From positions 5,704,001-5,768,000 of the forward strand of contig NZ_JAPEMU010000001.1 of the NCBI RefSeq assembly GCF_026342405.1: DNA of 64,000 nt. Direction: 5' to 3'. The stretch comes from Kitasatospora sp. NBC_00240. Its GTDB lineage: Bacteria > Actinomycetota > Actinomycetes > Streptomycetales > Streptomycetaceae. This document shows, in pieces, positions 45,104 to 55,486 of this stretch. The notes beneath the pieces were generated by a model that made no database searches, was not told the origin of the DNA, and saw nothing but the letters and a program-made list of their open reading frames with translations. A program made the translations under genes and the position numbers. Position 1 is the stretch's first letter; every line of letters starts with the position of its first letter.

Positions 45104-46768
45104 ATGGGACACGTCGAGATTTCGCACCTTGAGTACTACCTGCCGGACGGGCGGGTGTTGTTCGACGACGCGTCCTTCCGGGTGGGGGAGGGCTCCGCGG
45201 TCGCCCTGGTGGGCGCCAACGGGGCCGGCAAGACCACCCTGCTGCGCATGATCGCCGGGGACATCCAGTCCCACGGCGGCAGCGTCACGATCAGCGGCGG
45301 GCTCGGCGTGATGCGCCAGTTCGTCGGCACCACCGGCCGGGAGGACCAGCGCGAGACGCCGGGCGCGCTGCCCCCGGACGCCTCGGTACGGGACCTGCTG
45401 GTCTCCGTCGCGCCGCCCAGGATCGCCAAGGCCGCCAAGGCGGTGGACGCGGCCGAGCTGGCGATGATGGCGCAGGACGACGAGAAGACCCAGATGGCGT
45501 ACGCCCAGGCGCTCTCCGACTGGGCGGACGCCGACGGCTACGACTACGAGACCGACTGGGACGTCTGCACCATGGCGGCCCTGGGGATGCCCTTCGACCG
45601 GGCGCAGTTCCGCGGGCTGAACACCCTCTCCGGCGGCGAGCAGAAGCGGCTGGTGCTGGAGGCGCTGCTGCGCGGCCCGGAGGAGGTCCTGCTGCTCGAC
45701 GAGCCGGACAACTACCTGGACGTCCCCGGCAAGCGCTGGCTGGAGGAGGCCATCAAGTCCACCTCCAAGACCGTGCTGTACATCTCGCACGACCGCGAGC
45801 TGCTCTCCCGGACGGCGGAGAAGATCATCGCCGTGGAGTCCGGCTTCGGTGGCGGCGGCAGCAGCGTCTGGGTGCACGGTGGCGGCTTCGACTCCTTCCA
45901 CGAGGCCCGCAAGGAGCGCTTCGCCCGCTTCGAGGAGCTCGGCCGCCGCTGGGACGAGGAGCACGCCAAGCTGAAGAAGCTGGTGGTCAACCTCCGCCAG
46001 GCGGCCTCGGTCAGCCACGCCCTCGCCACCCGCTACGCGGCCGCGCAGACCCGGCTGAAGAAGTTCGAGGAGGCCGGCCGGCCGGAGGAGCCGCCGCGCG
46101 AGCAGAGCATCTCCATGCGGCTCAAGGGCGGCCGGACCGGTGTGCGCTCGCTCACCCTGGAGAACCTGGAACTGACCGGCCTGATGAAGCCCTTCGACCT
46201 GGAGGTCTTCTACGGGGAGCGGGTCGCGGTGCTCGGCTCCAACGGCTCCGGCAAGTCGCACTTCCTGCGGATGCTGGCCGGCGACGGGTCGGTGAAGCAC
46301 ACCGGCAGCTGGAAGCTCGGCGCCCGGGTCGTCCCCGGCCACTTCCGGCAGACCCATGCCCACCCGGAGCTGTTCGGGCGGACGGTGCGGTCGATCGTCG
46401 AGCAGGAGCACGCGCTCAGCCGCGGGGCCGCGATGGGCGCGCTGCGCCGCTACGAGCTGGACCGCCAGGAGGAGCAGAAGTTCGAGTCGCTGTCCGGTGG
46501 CCAGCAGGCCCGGCTGATGATCCTCAAGCTGGAGCTCTCCGGGGTCACGGCGCTGCTGCTGGACGAGCCGACCGACAACCTGGACCTGGAGAGCGCCGAG
46601 GCGCTGCAGGAGGGCCTGGAGGCCTTCGAGGGCACGGTGCTCTGCGTCACCCACGACCGCTGGTTCGCCCGGAGCTTCGACCGGTTCCTGGTGTTCGGCT
46701 CCGACGGCCGGGTCTACGAGGCCCCGGAGCCGGTCTGGGACGAGGCCAGGGTCGTCCGCGACCGCTGA
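45104..46768 (+). CDS. ABC-F family ATPase (ribosome-associated type)
   Basis: 554 residues with two ATP-binding cassettes and no membrane segments. Walker A1 GANGAGKTT (37-45), signature LSGGEQKRLVLEALL, Walker B LLLDEPDNYLDVPG; Walker A2 GSNGSGKS, signature LSGGQQARLMILKLEL, Walker B LLLDEPTDNLDLE. Between them lies a charged helical linker (about 255-335) corresponding to the P-site tRNA interaction motif. ABC-F proteins act on stalled ribosomes or give antibiotic protection. A -10-like CAAAAT lies 7 nt before the ATG with TTGGGC 18 nt upstream, so the mRNA may be leaderless. It lies between truA and rplM. Confidence 0.92.
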   Translation: MGHVEISHLEYYLPDGRVLFDDASFRVGEGSAVALVGANGAGKTTLLRMIAGDIQSHGGSVTISGGLGVMRQFVGTTGREDQRETPGALPPDASVRDLLVSVAPPRIAKAAKAVDAAELAMMAQDDEKTQMAYAQALSDWADADGYDYETDWDVCTMAALGMPFDRAQFRGLNTLSGGEQKRLVLEALLRGPEEVLLLDEPDNYLDVPGKRWLEEAIKSTSKTVLYISHDRELLSRTAEKIIAVESGFGGGGSSVWVHGGGFDSFHEARKERFARFEELGRRWDEEHAKLKKLVVNLRQAASVSHALATRYAAAQTRLKKFEEAGRPEEPPREQSISMRLKGGRTGVRSLTLENLELTGLMKPFDLEVFYGERVAVLGSNGSGKSHFLRMLAGDGSVKHTGSWKLGARVVPGHFRQTHAHPELFGRTVRSIVEQEHALSRGAAMGALRRYELDRQEEQKFESLSGGQQARLMILKLELSGVTALLLDEPTDNLDLESAEALQEGLEAFEGTVLCVTHDRWFARSFDRFLVFGSDGRVYEAPEPVWDEARVVRDR

Positions 46769-46835
46769 TCCGGCCCGCCGCTCCAGCCCGGCCCGAGCCC
46801 GGTTTCCGCCGGTTCCGGGGCCTTTCGGGAGCGCC

Positions 46836-46875
46836 CGCCCGCCCGCCGCCCACCTGGCGGCGGGCGGGCGTTTTT
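46836..46875 (+). terminator. Intrinsic terminator of the ABC-F gene
   Basis: A perfect 15-bp stem CGCCCGCCCGCCGCC/GGCGGCGGGCGGGCG (46836-46850 with 46856-46870) followed by TTTTT (46871-46875). The last T residues are also the first bases of the rplM -35 box. Confidence 0.96.
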
Positions 46876-46902
46876 GACCCCCACCGATGTGCCCGGTAGG
46901 CT
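46874..46902 (+). promoter_or_regulatory. rplM-rpsI promoter
   Basis: -35 TTGACC (46874-46879), 17-bp spacer, -10 TAGGCT (46897-46902), close to the vegetative consensus. Predicted leader of about 170 nt, which contains GGAGACACCCGGCCGACG, faintly resembling the rpsL/rpsJ leader block but lacking its 3' half. Confidence 0.82.
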
Positions 46903-47077
46903 GGGCGCTTGTTGTGCGTATTGGCTCGCTCCATCTCACGTGAGAGGTCGGTACGCCGGAGACACCCGGCCGACGATCAGCGGCTCCCCTTGAATTGCGT
47001 CCAAGGCGAGCCAGGCTGTTCTTCTCGTTCAGGTGCTCCTGTCAGGACTCACTCACTGAAAAGCGAAGGCTACGACC

Positions 47078-47524
47078 GTGCGTACGTACAGCCCCAAGCC
47101 CGGCGACGTCCAGCGTCAGTGGCACGTCATCGACGCGACCGACGTCGTGCTCGGCCGCCTGGCCTCCCAGGCCGCCAACCTCCTCCGGGGCAAGCACAAG
47201 GCGATCTACGCGCCGCACGTTGACACTGGTGACTTCGTCATCATCATCAACGCGGACAAGGTGCACCTCTCGGGTAACAAGAAGACCCAGAAGCTGGCCT
47301 ACCGCCACAGCGGTTTCCCGGGCGGTCTCCGCTCGGTGCGCTACGACGACCTCCTGGACAAGAACCCGGAGAAGGCCGTCGAGAAGGCCATCAAGGGCAT
47401 GATCCCGAAGAACACCCTGGGCCGCCAGATGCTCTCGAAGCTGAAGGTCTACTCGGGCGACCAGCACCCGCACGCTGCCCAGCAGCCGGTGCCGTTCGAG
47501 ATCACCCAGGTCGCGCAGCAGTAA
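47078..47524 (+). CDS. rplM: 50S ribosomal protein L13
   Basis: 148 residues from GTG 47078 (MRTYSPKPGDVQRQWHVIDA). L13 is an early 50S assembly protein. DVVLGRLASQAANLLRGKHK and YRHSGFPGGLRSVRYDDLL are conserved. AAAGCGAAGG lies upstream. It forms a two-gene unit with rpsI, 48 nt downstream. Confidence 0.98.
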   Translation: MRTYSPKPGDVQRQWHVIDATDVVLGRLASQAANLLRGKHKAIYAPHVDTGDFVIIINADKVHLSGNKKTQKLAYRHSGFPGGLRSVRYDDLLDKNPEKAVEKAIKGMIPKNTLGRQMLSKLKVYSGDQHPHAAQQPVPFEITQVAQQ

Positions 47525-47572
47525 GTCCGGCCACCAAAACCCCATCCCAATTAGCAGGAGCTGAGGAACACC

Positions 47573-48076
47573 GTGGCCGAGACCACTGAAACCCTTGAGG
47601 TCGACTTCGACGAGACCGTCGTCGAGGGCGAGTACACCTCCGAGGAGAGCTACACCTCCGAGTCGCTGGCCGGCCGCTTCGGCGAGGCCACCCCGGGCGC
47701 CGGCCTCGGCCGTCGCAAGGAGGCGATCGCCCGCGTGCGCATCGTCCCGGGCACCGGCGTCTGGAAGATCAACGGTCGCACCCTGGAGAACTACTTCCCC
47801 AACAAGGTGCACCAGCAGACCGTCAACGAGCCCTTCAAGCTGCTTGAGCTCGACGGCCGCTACGACGTTGTCGCCCGCATCTCGGGTGGCGGCGTCTCCG
47901 GTCAGGCCTACGCGCTGCGCCTCGGCGTTGCCCGTGCCCTGAACGAGGCGGACGTGGACAACAACCGCGCCGCCCTCAAGAAGGCCGGTTTCCTGATGCG
48001 TGACGCGCGTGCCGTCGAGCGCAAGAAGGCCGGTCTCAAGAAGGCCCGCAAGGCGCCGCAGTACAGCAAGCGCTAG
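47573..48076 (+). CDS. rpsI: 30S ribosomal protein S9
   Basis: 167 residues from GTG 47573, behind AGGAGCTGAGG. An acidic N-terminal extension of about 40 residues (with the repeated YTSEESYTSES) precedes the conserved GLGRRKEAIARVRIVPGTG. The C-terminal KKARKAPQYSKR reaches the P-site tRNA anticodon. Such extensions are typical of streptomycete S9. Confidence 0.98.
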   Translation: MAETTETLEVDFDETVVEGEYTSEESYTSESLAGRFGEATPGAGLGRRKEAIARVRIVPGTGVWKINGRTLENYFPNKVHQQTVNEPFKLLELDGRYDVVARISGGGVSGQAYALRLGVARALNEADVDNNRAALKKAGFLMRDARAVERKKAGLKKARKAPQYSKR

Positions 48077-48132
48077 TCGCGCCCCCAGGGGTGCGTACCG
48101 CCCTGGTGGTGCGCGCCCCTGGAAGCGCTCAT

Positions 48133-48165
48133 ACGCCCCGGAGTACCTCGTGTACTCCGGGGCGT
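48133..48165. terminator. Terminator after rpsI
   Basis: A perfect 14-bp stem ACGCCCCGGAGTAC/GTACTCCGGGGCGT with a 5-nt loop, 56 nt after rpsI. A TCGTGTTCC stretch follows. Confidence 0.9.
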
Positions 48166-48180
48166 CGTGTTCCCCGGCCG

Positions 48181-48209
48181 TTGTGCGGTGGGCGGGGATT
48201 CAACAGGAT
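48181..48209 (+). promoter_or_regulatory. Candidate glmM promoter
   Basis: -35 TTGTGC (48181-48186), 17-bp spacer, -10 CAGGAT (48204-48209), giving a leader of about 27 nt before GTG 48242. Confidence 0.5.
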
Positions 48210-48241
48210 GACTGCCAGCAGCGGCAATGGAGGACAGGACA

Positions 48242-49609
48242 GTGGGACGACTCTTCGGTACGGACGGCGTACGCGGTGTGGCCAACGAAGGCCTGACGGC
48301 CGAACTGGCCCTGGGCCTCTCGGTGGCCGCCGCGCATGTTCTCGGTGACGCGGGCGCATTCGACGGGCACCGTCCGGTCGCCGTGGTCGGCCGCGATCCC
48401 CGGGCGTCCGGTGAGTTCCTGGAGGCCGCCGTCATCGCCGGCCTGGCGAGCGCGGGCGTCGACGTCCTGCGGGTCGGCGTGCTGCCGACGCCGGCGGTGG
48501 CGTACCTGACCGGCGCGCTCGGCGCCGACCTCGGCGTGATGCTCTCCGCCAGCCACAACGCGATGCCCGACAACGGCATCAAGTTCCTCGCCCGCGGCGG
48601 TCACAAGCTGGACGACCGCATCGAGGACGCCATCGAGGCGCACTACCACCGCTACCGCGAAGGCGCCGGCGAGGAGTGGAAGCGGCCCACCGGCGCGGCC
48701 GTCGGCCGGGTGCGCGAGTACACCGAGGGCTTCGACAAGTACGTCGCCCATCTGATCGGCGTGCTGCCCAACCGCCTGGACGGCGTCAAGGTCGTCATCG
48801 ACGGCGCGCACGGCGCCGCCGCCTACGTCGCCCCGGAGGCGTTCGCCCGGGCCGGCGCCGAGGTCGTCCACACCCTGGGTGCCGAGCCCACCGGCCTCAA
48901 CATCAACGACGGTGTCGGCTCCACCCACCTGGACAAGCTCCGCGCGGCGATGACGGAGCACAAGGCCGACCTCGGCATCGCCCTGGACGGCGACGCCGAC
49001 CGCTGCCTGGCCGCCGACGCCGACGGCAACGAGGTGGACGGCGACCAGATCATCGCCATCCTGGCGGTCGCCATGCGGGAGGCCGGCACACTGCGCGGCA
49101 ACACCGCGGTCGCCACCGTGATGTCCAACCTGGGCTTCAAGCTGGCCATGGAGCGCGAGGGCATCGACCTCGTCCAGACCGCGGTCGGCGACCGCTACGT
49201 GCTGGAGGAGATGAAGCAGCACGGCTTCGCGCTCGGCGGTGAGCAGTCCGGCCACGTCATCCTGCTGGACCACGCCACCACCGGCGACGGCACCCTGACC
49301 GGCCTGATGCTGGGTGCGCGGCTCGCCGCCACCAAGCAGCCGCTGGCGGACCTCGCGGCCGTGATGACCCGGCTGCCGCAGCTCCTGATCAACGTCAAGG
49401 GTGTCGACAAGAGCCGGGTGGACAGCTGCCCCGAGCTGACCGCCGCCGTCGCCGAGGCCGAGGCCGAGCTCGGCGGCACCGGCCGGGTGCTGCTGCGCCC
49501 GTCGGGCACCGAGCCGCTGGTCCGGGTGATGGTCGAGGCCGCGGACCAGGTCCAGGCGAAGGCCGTCGCCGAGCGGCTGGCCGAGGTCGTGCGCACCCAC
49601 CTGGGCTGA
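48242..49609 (+). CDS. glmM: Phosphoglucosamine mutase
   Basis: 455 residues from GTG 48242, with GGAGGA 7 nt upstream. It converts glucosamine-6-phosphate to glucosamine-1-phosphate for UDP-GlcNAc and peptidoglycan. The phosphoserine loop is VMLSASHNAMPDNGIKF (active Ser104), the metal-binding loop LDGDADRC and the phosphate-binding RPSGTEPLVRVM are complete. The N-terminal LFGTDGVRGVAN is standard. It lies near glmS, the preceding pathway step. Confidence 0.98.
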   Translation: MGRLFGTDGVRGVANEGLTAELALGLSVAAAHVLGDAGAFDGHRPVAVVGRDPRASGEFLEAAVIAGLASAGVDVLRVGVLPTPAVAYLTGALGADLGVMLSASHNAMPDNGIKFLARGGHKLDDRIEDAIEAHYHRYREGAGEEWKRPTGAAVGRVREYTEGFDKYVAHLIGVLPNRLDGVKVVIDGAHGAAAYVAPEAFARAGAEVVHTLGAEPTGLNINDGVGSTHLDKLRAAMTEHKADLGIALDGDADRCLAADADGNEVDGDQIIAILAVAMREAGTLRGNTAVATVMSNLGFKLAMEREGIDLVQTAVGDRYVLEEMKQHGFALGGEQSGHVILLDHATTGDGTLTGLMLGARLAATKQPLADLAAVMTRLPQLLINVKGVDKSRVDSCPELTAAVAEAEAELGGTGRVLLRPSGTEPLVRVMVEAADQVQAKAVAERLAEVVRTHLG

Positions 49610-49620
49610 GGCACCGTCCG

Positions 49621-49679
49621 CTGAACAACGGTCAGCGCCCCGCCGGGAGACCTCCGGCGGGGCGCTGACCGTTGTTCAG
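49621..49679. terminator. Very long bidirectional terminator between glmM and coaA
   Basis: A perfect 26-bp inverted repeat (49621-49646 with 49654-49679) separated by only 7 nt; the left arm starts CTGAACAACGG. It sits between convergent genes, 11 nt from glmM and 14 nt from coaA. Confidence 0.97.
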
Positions 49680-49693
49680 GGAGCGGGGCGGGA

Positions 49694-50689
49694 TCAGAGC
49701 TTGCGCAGCAGCGCGCGGCGGACCTTGTGGTCGGCGCCCTTCTGCAGGATCAGGGTGGCCCGGCCCCGGGTGGGCAGCACGTTCTCCACCAGGTTGGGCT
49801 TGTTGATGGTGCGCCAGACCTGGCGGCCGTAGTCCATCGCCTCCTCCTCCGGCACCTCGGTGAAGCGGCGGAAGTAGGAGTTCGGGTTCTGGAAGGCGGT
49901 GTCGCGCAGCTTCTTGAACCGGGACAGGTACCAGTTCTCGATGTCGTCGGTGCGGGCGTCGACGTAGATCGAGAAGTCGAAGTAGTCCGCGACGGCGAGC
50001 CGGGTGCGGCCGTCGGTGCCGGGCAGGGCCGGCTGCAGGACGTTCAGGCCCTCGACGATCAGGATGTCCGGGCGCTCCACGGTGAGGCGCTCGTCCGGCA
50101 CGATGTCGTACACCAGGTGCGAGTACACCGGCGCGGTGACCCGGTCCTTGCCGGCCTTCACGTCCGCGACGAACCGCATCAGCGCCCGGCGGTCGTACGA
50201 CTCCGGGAACCCCTTGCGGGCCATCAGGCCGCGCCGGCGCAGCTCGGCGTTGGGCAGCAGGAACCCGTCGGTGGTCACCAGCTCGACCCGGGGGTGTTCG
50301 GGCCAGCGGGCCAGCAGGGCCTTCAGCAGGCGCGCGGTGGTCGACTTGCCGACCGCCACCGACCCGGCCACCCCGATGATGAACGGCGTGCGGGTGCGCT
50401 CGGTGTCCCCGGTGTCCAGGAAGGTGCCCACGGCCCCGCGCAGCTCATGGGTGGCGTGGATGTAGAGGTTCAGCAGCCGGGACAGCGGCAGGTAGACGTC
50501 CCGCACCTCGTCGAGGTCGAGGGCGGTACCCAGACCGCGGAGCCGTTCCACCTCCTCGGCGGTCAGCGGCAGCGGCGTACGCTCGCGCAGCGCGCTCCAC
50601 TCGGCCCGGCTCAGGTCCACGTACGGCGACGGGGAGGGGCCGGGCGTGGCGGCGCCCCGGGTACAGAGTTCGGTCAGCACGTGCTCCAT
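49694..50689 (-). CDS. coaA: Type I pantothenate kinase
   Basis: 331 residues. It phosphorylates pantothenate, the first step to coenzyme A. The P-loop is GVAGSVAVGKSTTAR and the conserved VTTDGFLLPNAELRRRGLMA and RKGFPESYDRRALMRFVADV follow. The C-terminal FRRFTEVPEEEAMDYGRQVW is typical of the CoaA family. The start ATG 50689 lacks a well-spaced binding site; GTG at 50680 is an alternative. It converges with glmM and diverges from glmS. Confidence 0.96.
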   Translation of the reverse strand: MEHVLTELCTRGAATPGPSPSPYVDLSRAEWSALRERTPLPLTAEEVERLRGLGTALDLDEVRDVYLPLSRLLNLYIHATHELRGAVGTFLDTGDTERTRTPFIIGVAGSVAVGKSTTARLLKALLARWPEHPRVELVTTDGFLLPNAELRRRGLMARKGFPESYDRRALMRFVADVKAGKDRVTAPVYSHLVYDIVPDERLTVERPDILIVEGLNVLQPALPGTDGRTRLAVADYFDFSIYVDARTDDIENWYLSRFKKLRDTAFQNPNSYFRRFTEVPEEEAMDYGRQVWRTINKPNLVENVLPTRGRATLILQKGADHKVRRALLRKL

Positions 50690-50774
50690 TGTGGGCCGTG
50701 CGGGCTCCCCGGCACGCTGTGGTGTCTGTCACGCGGGGTTCGCGCAGGGGGTGAGGCCACGCCGGGGCGGCCCT

Positions 50775-50780
50775 TATGCT
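50775..50780 (+). promoter_or_regulatory. -10 element directly before glmS
   Basis: TATGCT lies 7 nt before the ATG of glmS, with no ribosome binding site in between, indicating a leaderless mRNA. No clear -35. Confidence 0.5.
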
Positions 50781-50787
50781 GGCACGC

Positions 50788-52644
<1,857 letters not shown>

Positions 52645-52663
52645 TCCGTCCGAGCGCGTGCGT

Positions 52664-52715
52664 GCGCCCCTGCGGTGGCGGTGCCCTGACGTCAGGGGCC
52701 CTACCGCAGGGGCGC
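52664..52715. terminator. Hairpin between glmS and the Uma2 gene
   Basis: The outer stem GCGCCCCTGCGGT/ACCGCAGGGGCGC (52664-52676 with 52703-52715) encloses the palindrome CCCTGACGTCAGGG (52684-52697). Its right arm overlaps the last codons of the Uma2 gene, so it can serve both converging genes. Confidence 0.85.
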
Positions 52716-53258
52716 CGTGTCGAGCGCGAAGGAGAACGGCGCCGGCAGGTCCAGCGGCTTGCCGAACGGGACCTGGACGTGGGCGGTGTAGTCTCCGTCC
52801 TCCGGGTCGGTGAAGAGCGTGACGTTGCCGTCGGTGCGGTCGACCAGCAGGTAGCAGGGGATGCCGGCGGCGGCGTAGCCGAGGCGCTTGGCACCGCGGT
52901 CGTTGTCGGGACGGGTCGAGGTGACCTCCAGCACGAGCCTGACATCCGTCGGCTTCGACCAGGAGTCCTGGGCCCGGAAGCGTCCGACCGGTGCGACCGT
53001 GGCGTCAGGGATGAAACGACCGTTCGGTGTGATCAGGCCCTTGCCTCCACTGACGTACAACTCCTCCGCTGCGTGTCGGGCGACCGCCCGTGCGAACCGT
53101 GCGATCGCGTCCTCGTGGTCACCGTCAGGCGGTGGGGTCACGACGATCTCCCCTTCGATGAGCTCGGCCTTGAAACCGGCCGGTGTCTCCAGCTCCAGAA
53201 ACGCCTGGAGGACGTCGTCCTCGGTCAGGGGGTGCTCGACGGCGGGCATGGCGACCAT
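52701..53258 (-). CDS. Uma2 family endonuclease-like protein
   Basis: 185 residues from ATG 53258 (MVAMPAVEHPLTEDDVLQAF), behind AGGAGGGAG. The PD-(D/E)xK nuclease-like core is visible as RFIPDATVA, then LVLEVTSTRPDNDRGAKRLG with the conserved E and K, then YAAAGIPCYLLVDR. Uma2 proteins are abundant in streptomycetes and have no settled role. It is convergent with glmS and divergent from acpS. Confidence 0.93.
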   Translation of the reverse strand: MVAMPAVEHPLTEDDVLQAFLELETPAGFKAELIEGEIVVTPPPDGDHEDAIARFARAVARHAAEELYVSGGKGLITPNGRFIPDATVAPVGRFRAQDSWSKPTDVRLVLEVTSTRPDNDRGAKRLGYAAAGIPCYLLVDRTDGNVTLFTDPEDGDYTAHVQVPFGKPLDLPAPFSFALDTAPLR

Positions 53259-53426
53259 GGCCTTTCTCCCTCCTGCTGGTCCGTGCCACGCGACACGGTA
53301 GGCGTACGGACCGAAGCCGGCGGGGGGTTCGCAGCGGCTCTCACTCGAAAGTGTGCCGTAAGGTCCGCGGCAGCGGGCCGCCGTCACCGCGGACGACACG
53401 GGCGGACGACACGGAGGAGTACCGGA

Positions 53427-53795
53427 GTGATCATCGGGATCGGCATCGACGTGGCCGCCATCGACCGGTTCGGCGCCGCCATGGAGCGCACGCCCGGGAT
53501 GGCGGAGCGGCTGTTCACCGCGGCCGAGCTGACCCTGCCCTCCGGGGCCCGGCGCTCCCCGGCCTCGCTGGCCGCCCGGTTCGCCGCCAAGGAGGCGCTG
53601 GCCAAGGCCCTCGGCGCGCCCGGCGGACTGCACTGGCACGACGCCGAGGTGCACACCGAGCCCTCCGGTAGGCCGGTCCTGCGGGTCACCGGGACGGTCG
53701 CCGCCCGCGCCGCCGAACTCGGCGTCGGCTCGTGGCACGTGTCGCTCAGCCACGACGCGGGCGTAGCGTCGGCGGTAGTCATCGCCGAAGGCTGA
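53427..53795 (+). CDS. acpS: Holo-[acyl-carrier-protein] synthase
   Basis: 122 residues from GTG 53427, with GGAGGAG about 8 nt upstream. It transfers 4'-phosphopantetheine from CoA to acyl carrier proteins. The Mg ligands are Asp8 in VIIGIGIDVAAIDRF and the glutamate in LAARFAAKEALAKALG. SWHVSLSHDAGVASAVVIAE is the conserved end. It is adjacent to nnr, 33 nt apart. Confidence 0.96.
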   Translation: MIIGIGIDVAAIDRFGAAMERTPGMAERLFTAAELTLPSGARRSPASLAARFAAKEALAKALGAPGGLHWHDAEVHTEPSGRPVLRVTGTVAARAAELGVGSWHVSLSHDAGVASAVVIAEG

Positions 53796-53828
53796 GACCC
53801 CCGGCACGGAGCCCCTGGAGGCCGAGGA

Positions 53829-55409
53829 ATGCGCCACGCACACACCGTCGAGCAGGTCCGGGCGGCCGAGGCCGCGCTGATGGCCCGCCTCCCCGAGGGG
53901 ACGCTGATGCAGCGGGCCGCCACCGGCCTCGCCGCCACCTGCGCCCGGCTGCTGGCCGGCTCCCGCGGCCGGGTCTACGGCAGCAAGGTGGTGGTGCTCG
54001 CCGGCAGCGGTGACAACGGCGGTGACGCCCTGTACGCCGGCGCCCTGCTGGCCCGGCGCGGCGCCGCCGTCACCGCCGTCCTGCTCGACCCCGCCCGGGC
54101 CCACCCGGGCGCCCTCGCCGCGCTGCGGGCCGCCCGGGGCCTGGTGCTGACGGACCCGGAGGCGGGCCTGGCCGCCTTCGGCGCCGCCGACCTCGCACTG
54201 GACGGGATCGTCGGCATCGGCGGCCGGGGCGGCCTGCGGCCCGCCGCCCAGCCCTACGCCGCCGCCCCGCGCCCCGGCGCCGTCGTCGCGGTGGACCTGC
54301 CGAGCGGCGTCGACGCCGACACCGGCGAGGTGCCCGACACGGCCCTGCGGGCGGACGTCACCGTGGTCTTCGGCACCCTCAAACCGGGCCTGCTGATCGA
54401 TCCGGGCGCCTCGTACGCCGGCGCCGTGGAGCTGGTCGGCATCGGACTGGAGCTGCCGCCGGCCGGCCTGACGGCCCTGCAGCACCCGGACGTGGCGGGC
54501 CTGCTGCCCCGGCCGGACGCGGAGAGCGACAAGTACCGCAGGGGTGTGGTCGGGGTCGCGGCCGGTTCGGCCCGCTACCCGGGCGCGGCGCTGCTCGCGG
54601 TGGCCGGCGCGCTGCGCGGTGGCGCCGGCGCGGTGCGGTACGTGGGGACGGCGGCCGAGGAGGTGGTCCGGCGCTTCCCCGAGGTGCTGGTCACCGAGGG
54701 CGGCCCGGCCGGCGCCGGCCGGGTGCAGGCCTGGGTGGTCGGCCCCGGCGGCGGCGACGGCGCCGACCAGGCCCTGCGGGAGGCCCTGGCGAGCGACGTA
54801 CCGGTGCTGGTCGACGCCGACGGCCTGACCGAACTCGCCCGGCTCGGGCCCGCCGCCCTCGCCGGGCGGACCGCCCCCACCCTGCTGACCCCGCACACCG
54901 GCGAGGCCGCCCGGCTGCTCGCCGGCGCCGACCAGGGCCCGCCGCCGCAGGCCGCCGACCTGGCGGCGGCCCGGCTGCGCACCGCGCGCCGGCTGGCCAC
55001 GGCGTACCGGGCGACGGCACTGCTCAAGGGCTCGACCACGGTGGTCGCCGAGCCCACCGGCGTGGCCCGGAGCAACCCGACCGGCACCTCCTGGCTGGCC
55101 ACGGCCGGCAGCGGCGACGTGCTGGCCGGGCTGGCCGGCTCGCTGCTGGCGGCCGGCCTGGCCCCGCTGGACGCGGCCTCGGCGGCCGCCTACCTGCACG
55201 GCCTGGCCGGCCGCCGGGCCGCCGGCCGCGGCGCGCCGGTGACCGCCACCGACGTGGCCCGGCAGCTGCCCGCCGTCTGGCGGGACGTCCACGGCGGTGC
55301 GGCGCGGGCCCACCGGGCCGGGCCGGACACCCAGGCGTACGCCCGACCGGACGCCCGACCGGGCGGTCACCGGTCCGCCGCGGGCGCCCGCCCAGGTGGG
55401 CGGCACTGA
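53829..55409 (+). CDS. nnr: Bifunctional NAD(P)H-hydrate epimerase/dehydratase
   Basis: 526 residues, repairing damaged NAD(P)H hydrates. The N-terminal epimerase domain (1 to about 215) has VVVLAGSGDNGGDALYAGAL and VAVDLPSGVDADTG. The C-terminal ADP-dependent dehydratase (about 225-500) has YRRGVVGVAAGSARYPGAAL, LLTPHTGEAARLL and TSWLATAGSGDVLAGLAGSL. A low-complexity tail (ARPDARPGGHRSAAGARPGG) adds about 30 residues that are probably dispensable. The stop comes 78 nt before alr. Confidence 0.95.
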   Translation: MRHAHTVEQVRAAEAALMARLPEGTLMQRAATGLAATCARLLAGSRGRVYGSKVVVLAGSGDNGGDALYAGALLARRGAAVTAVLLDPARAHPGALAALRAARGLVLTDPEAGLAAFGAADLALDGIVGIGGRGGLRPAAQPYAAAPRPGAVVAVDLPSGVDADTGEVPDTALRADVTVVFGTLKPGLLIDPGASYAGAVELVGIGLELPPAGLTALQHPDVAGLLPRPDAESDKYRRGVVGVAAGSARYPGAALLAVAGALRGGAGAVRYVGTAAEEVVRRFPEVLVTEGGPAGAGRVQAWVVGPGGGDGADQALREALASDVPVLVDADGLTELARLGPAALAGRTAPTLLTPHTGEAARLLAGADQGPPPQAADLAAARLRTARRLATAYRATALLKGSTTVVAEPTGVARSNPTGTSWLATAGSGDVLAGLAGSLLAAGLAPLDAASAAAYLHGLAGRRAAGRGAPVTATDVARQLPAVWRDVHGGAARAHRAGPDTQAYARPDARPGGHRSAAGARPGGRH

Positions 55410-55486
55410 TGGGCGGGCCGCCCGGCGGGCGCCGCGCCGCCGGGGCGTTCGGCGGGCACCCGGCCCGGTCTGGGAGACTGACCCCG

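Noticed and set aside
43925..46939. A very long open frame antisense to truA and the ABC-F gene
   Set aside because: It is a GC-codon shadow of two clearly real genes, runs through their terminators, and its product is compositionally biased with no recognisable domain.
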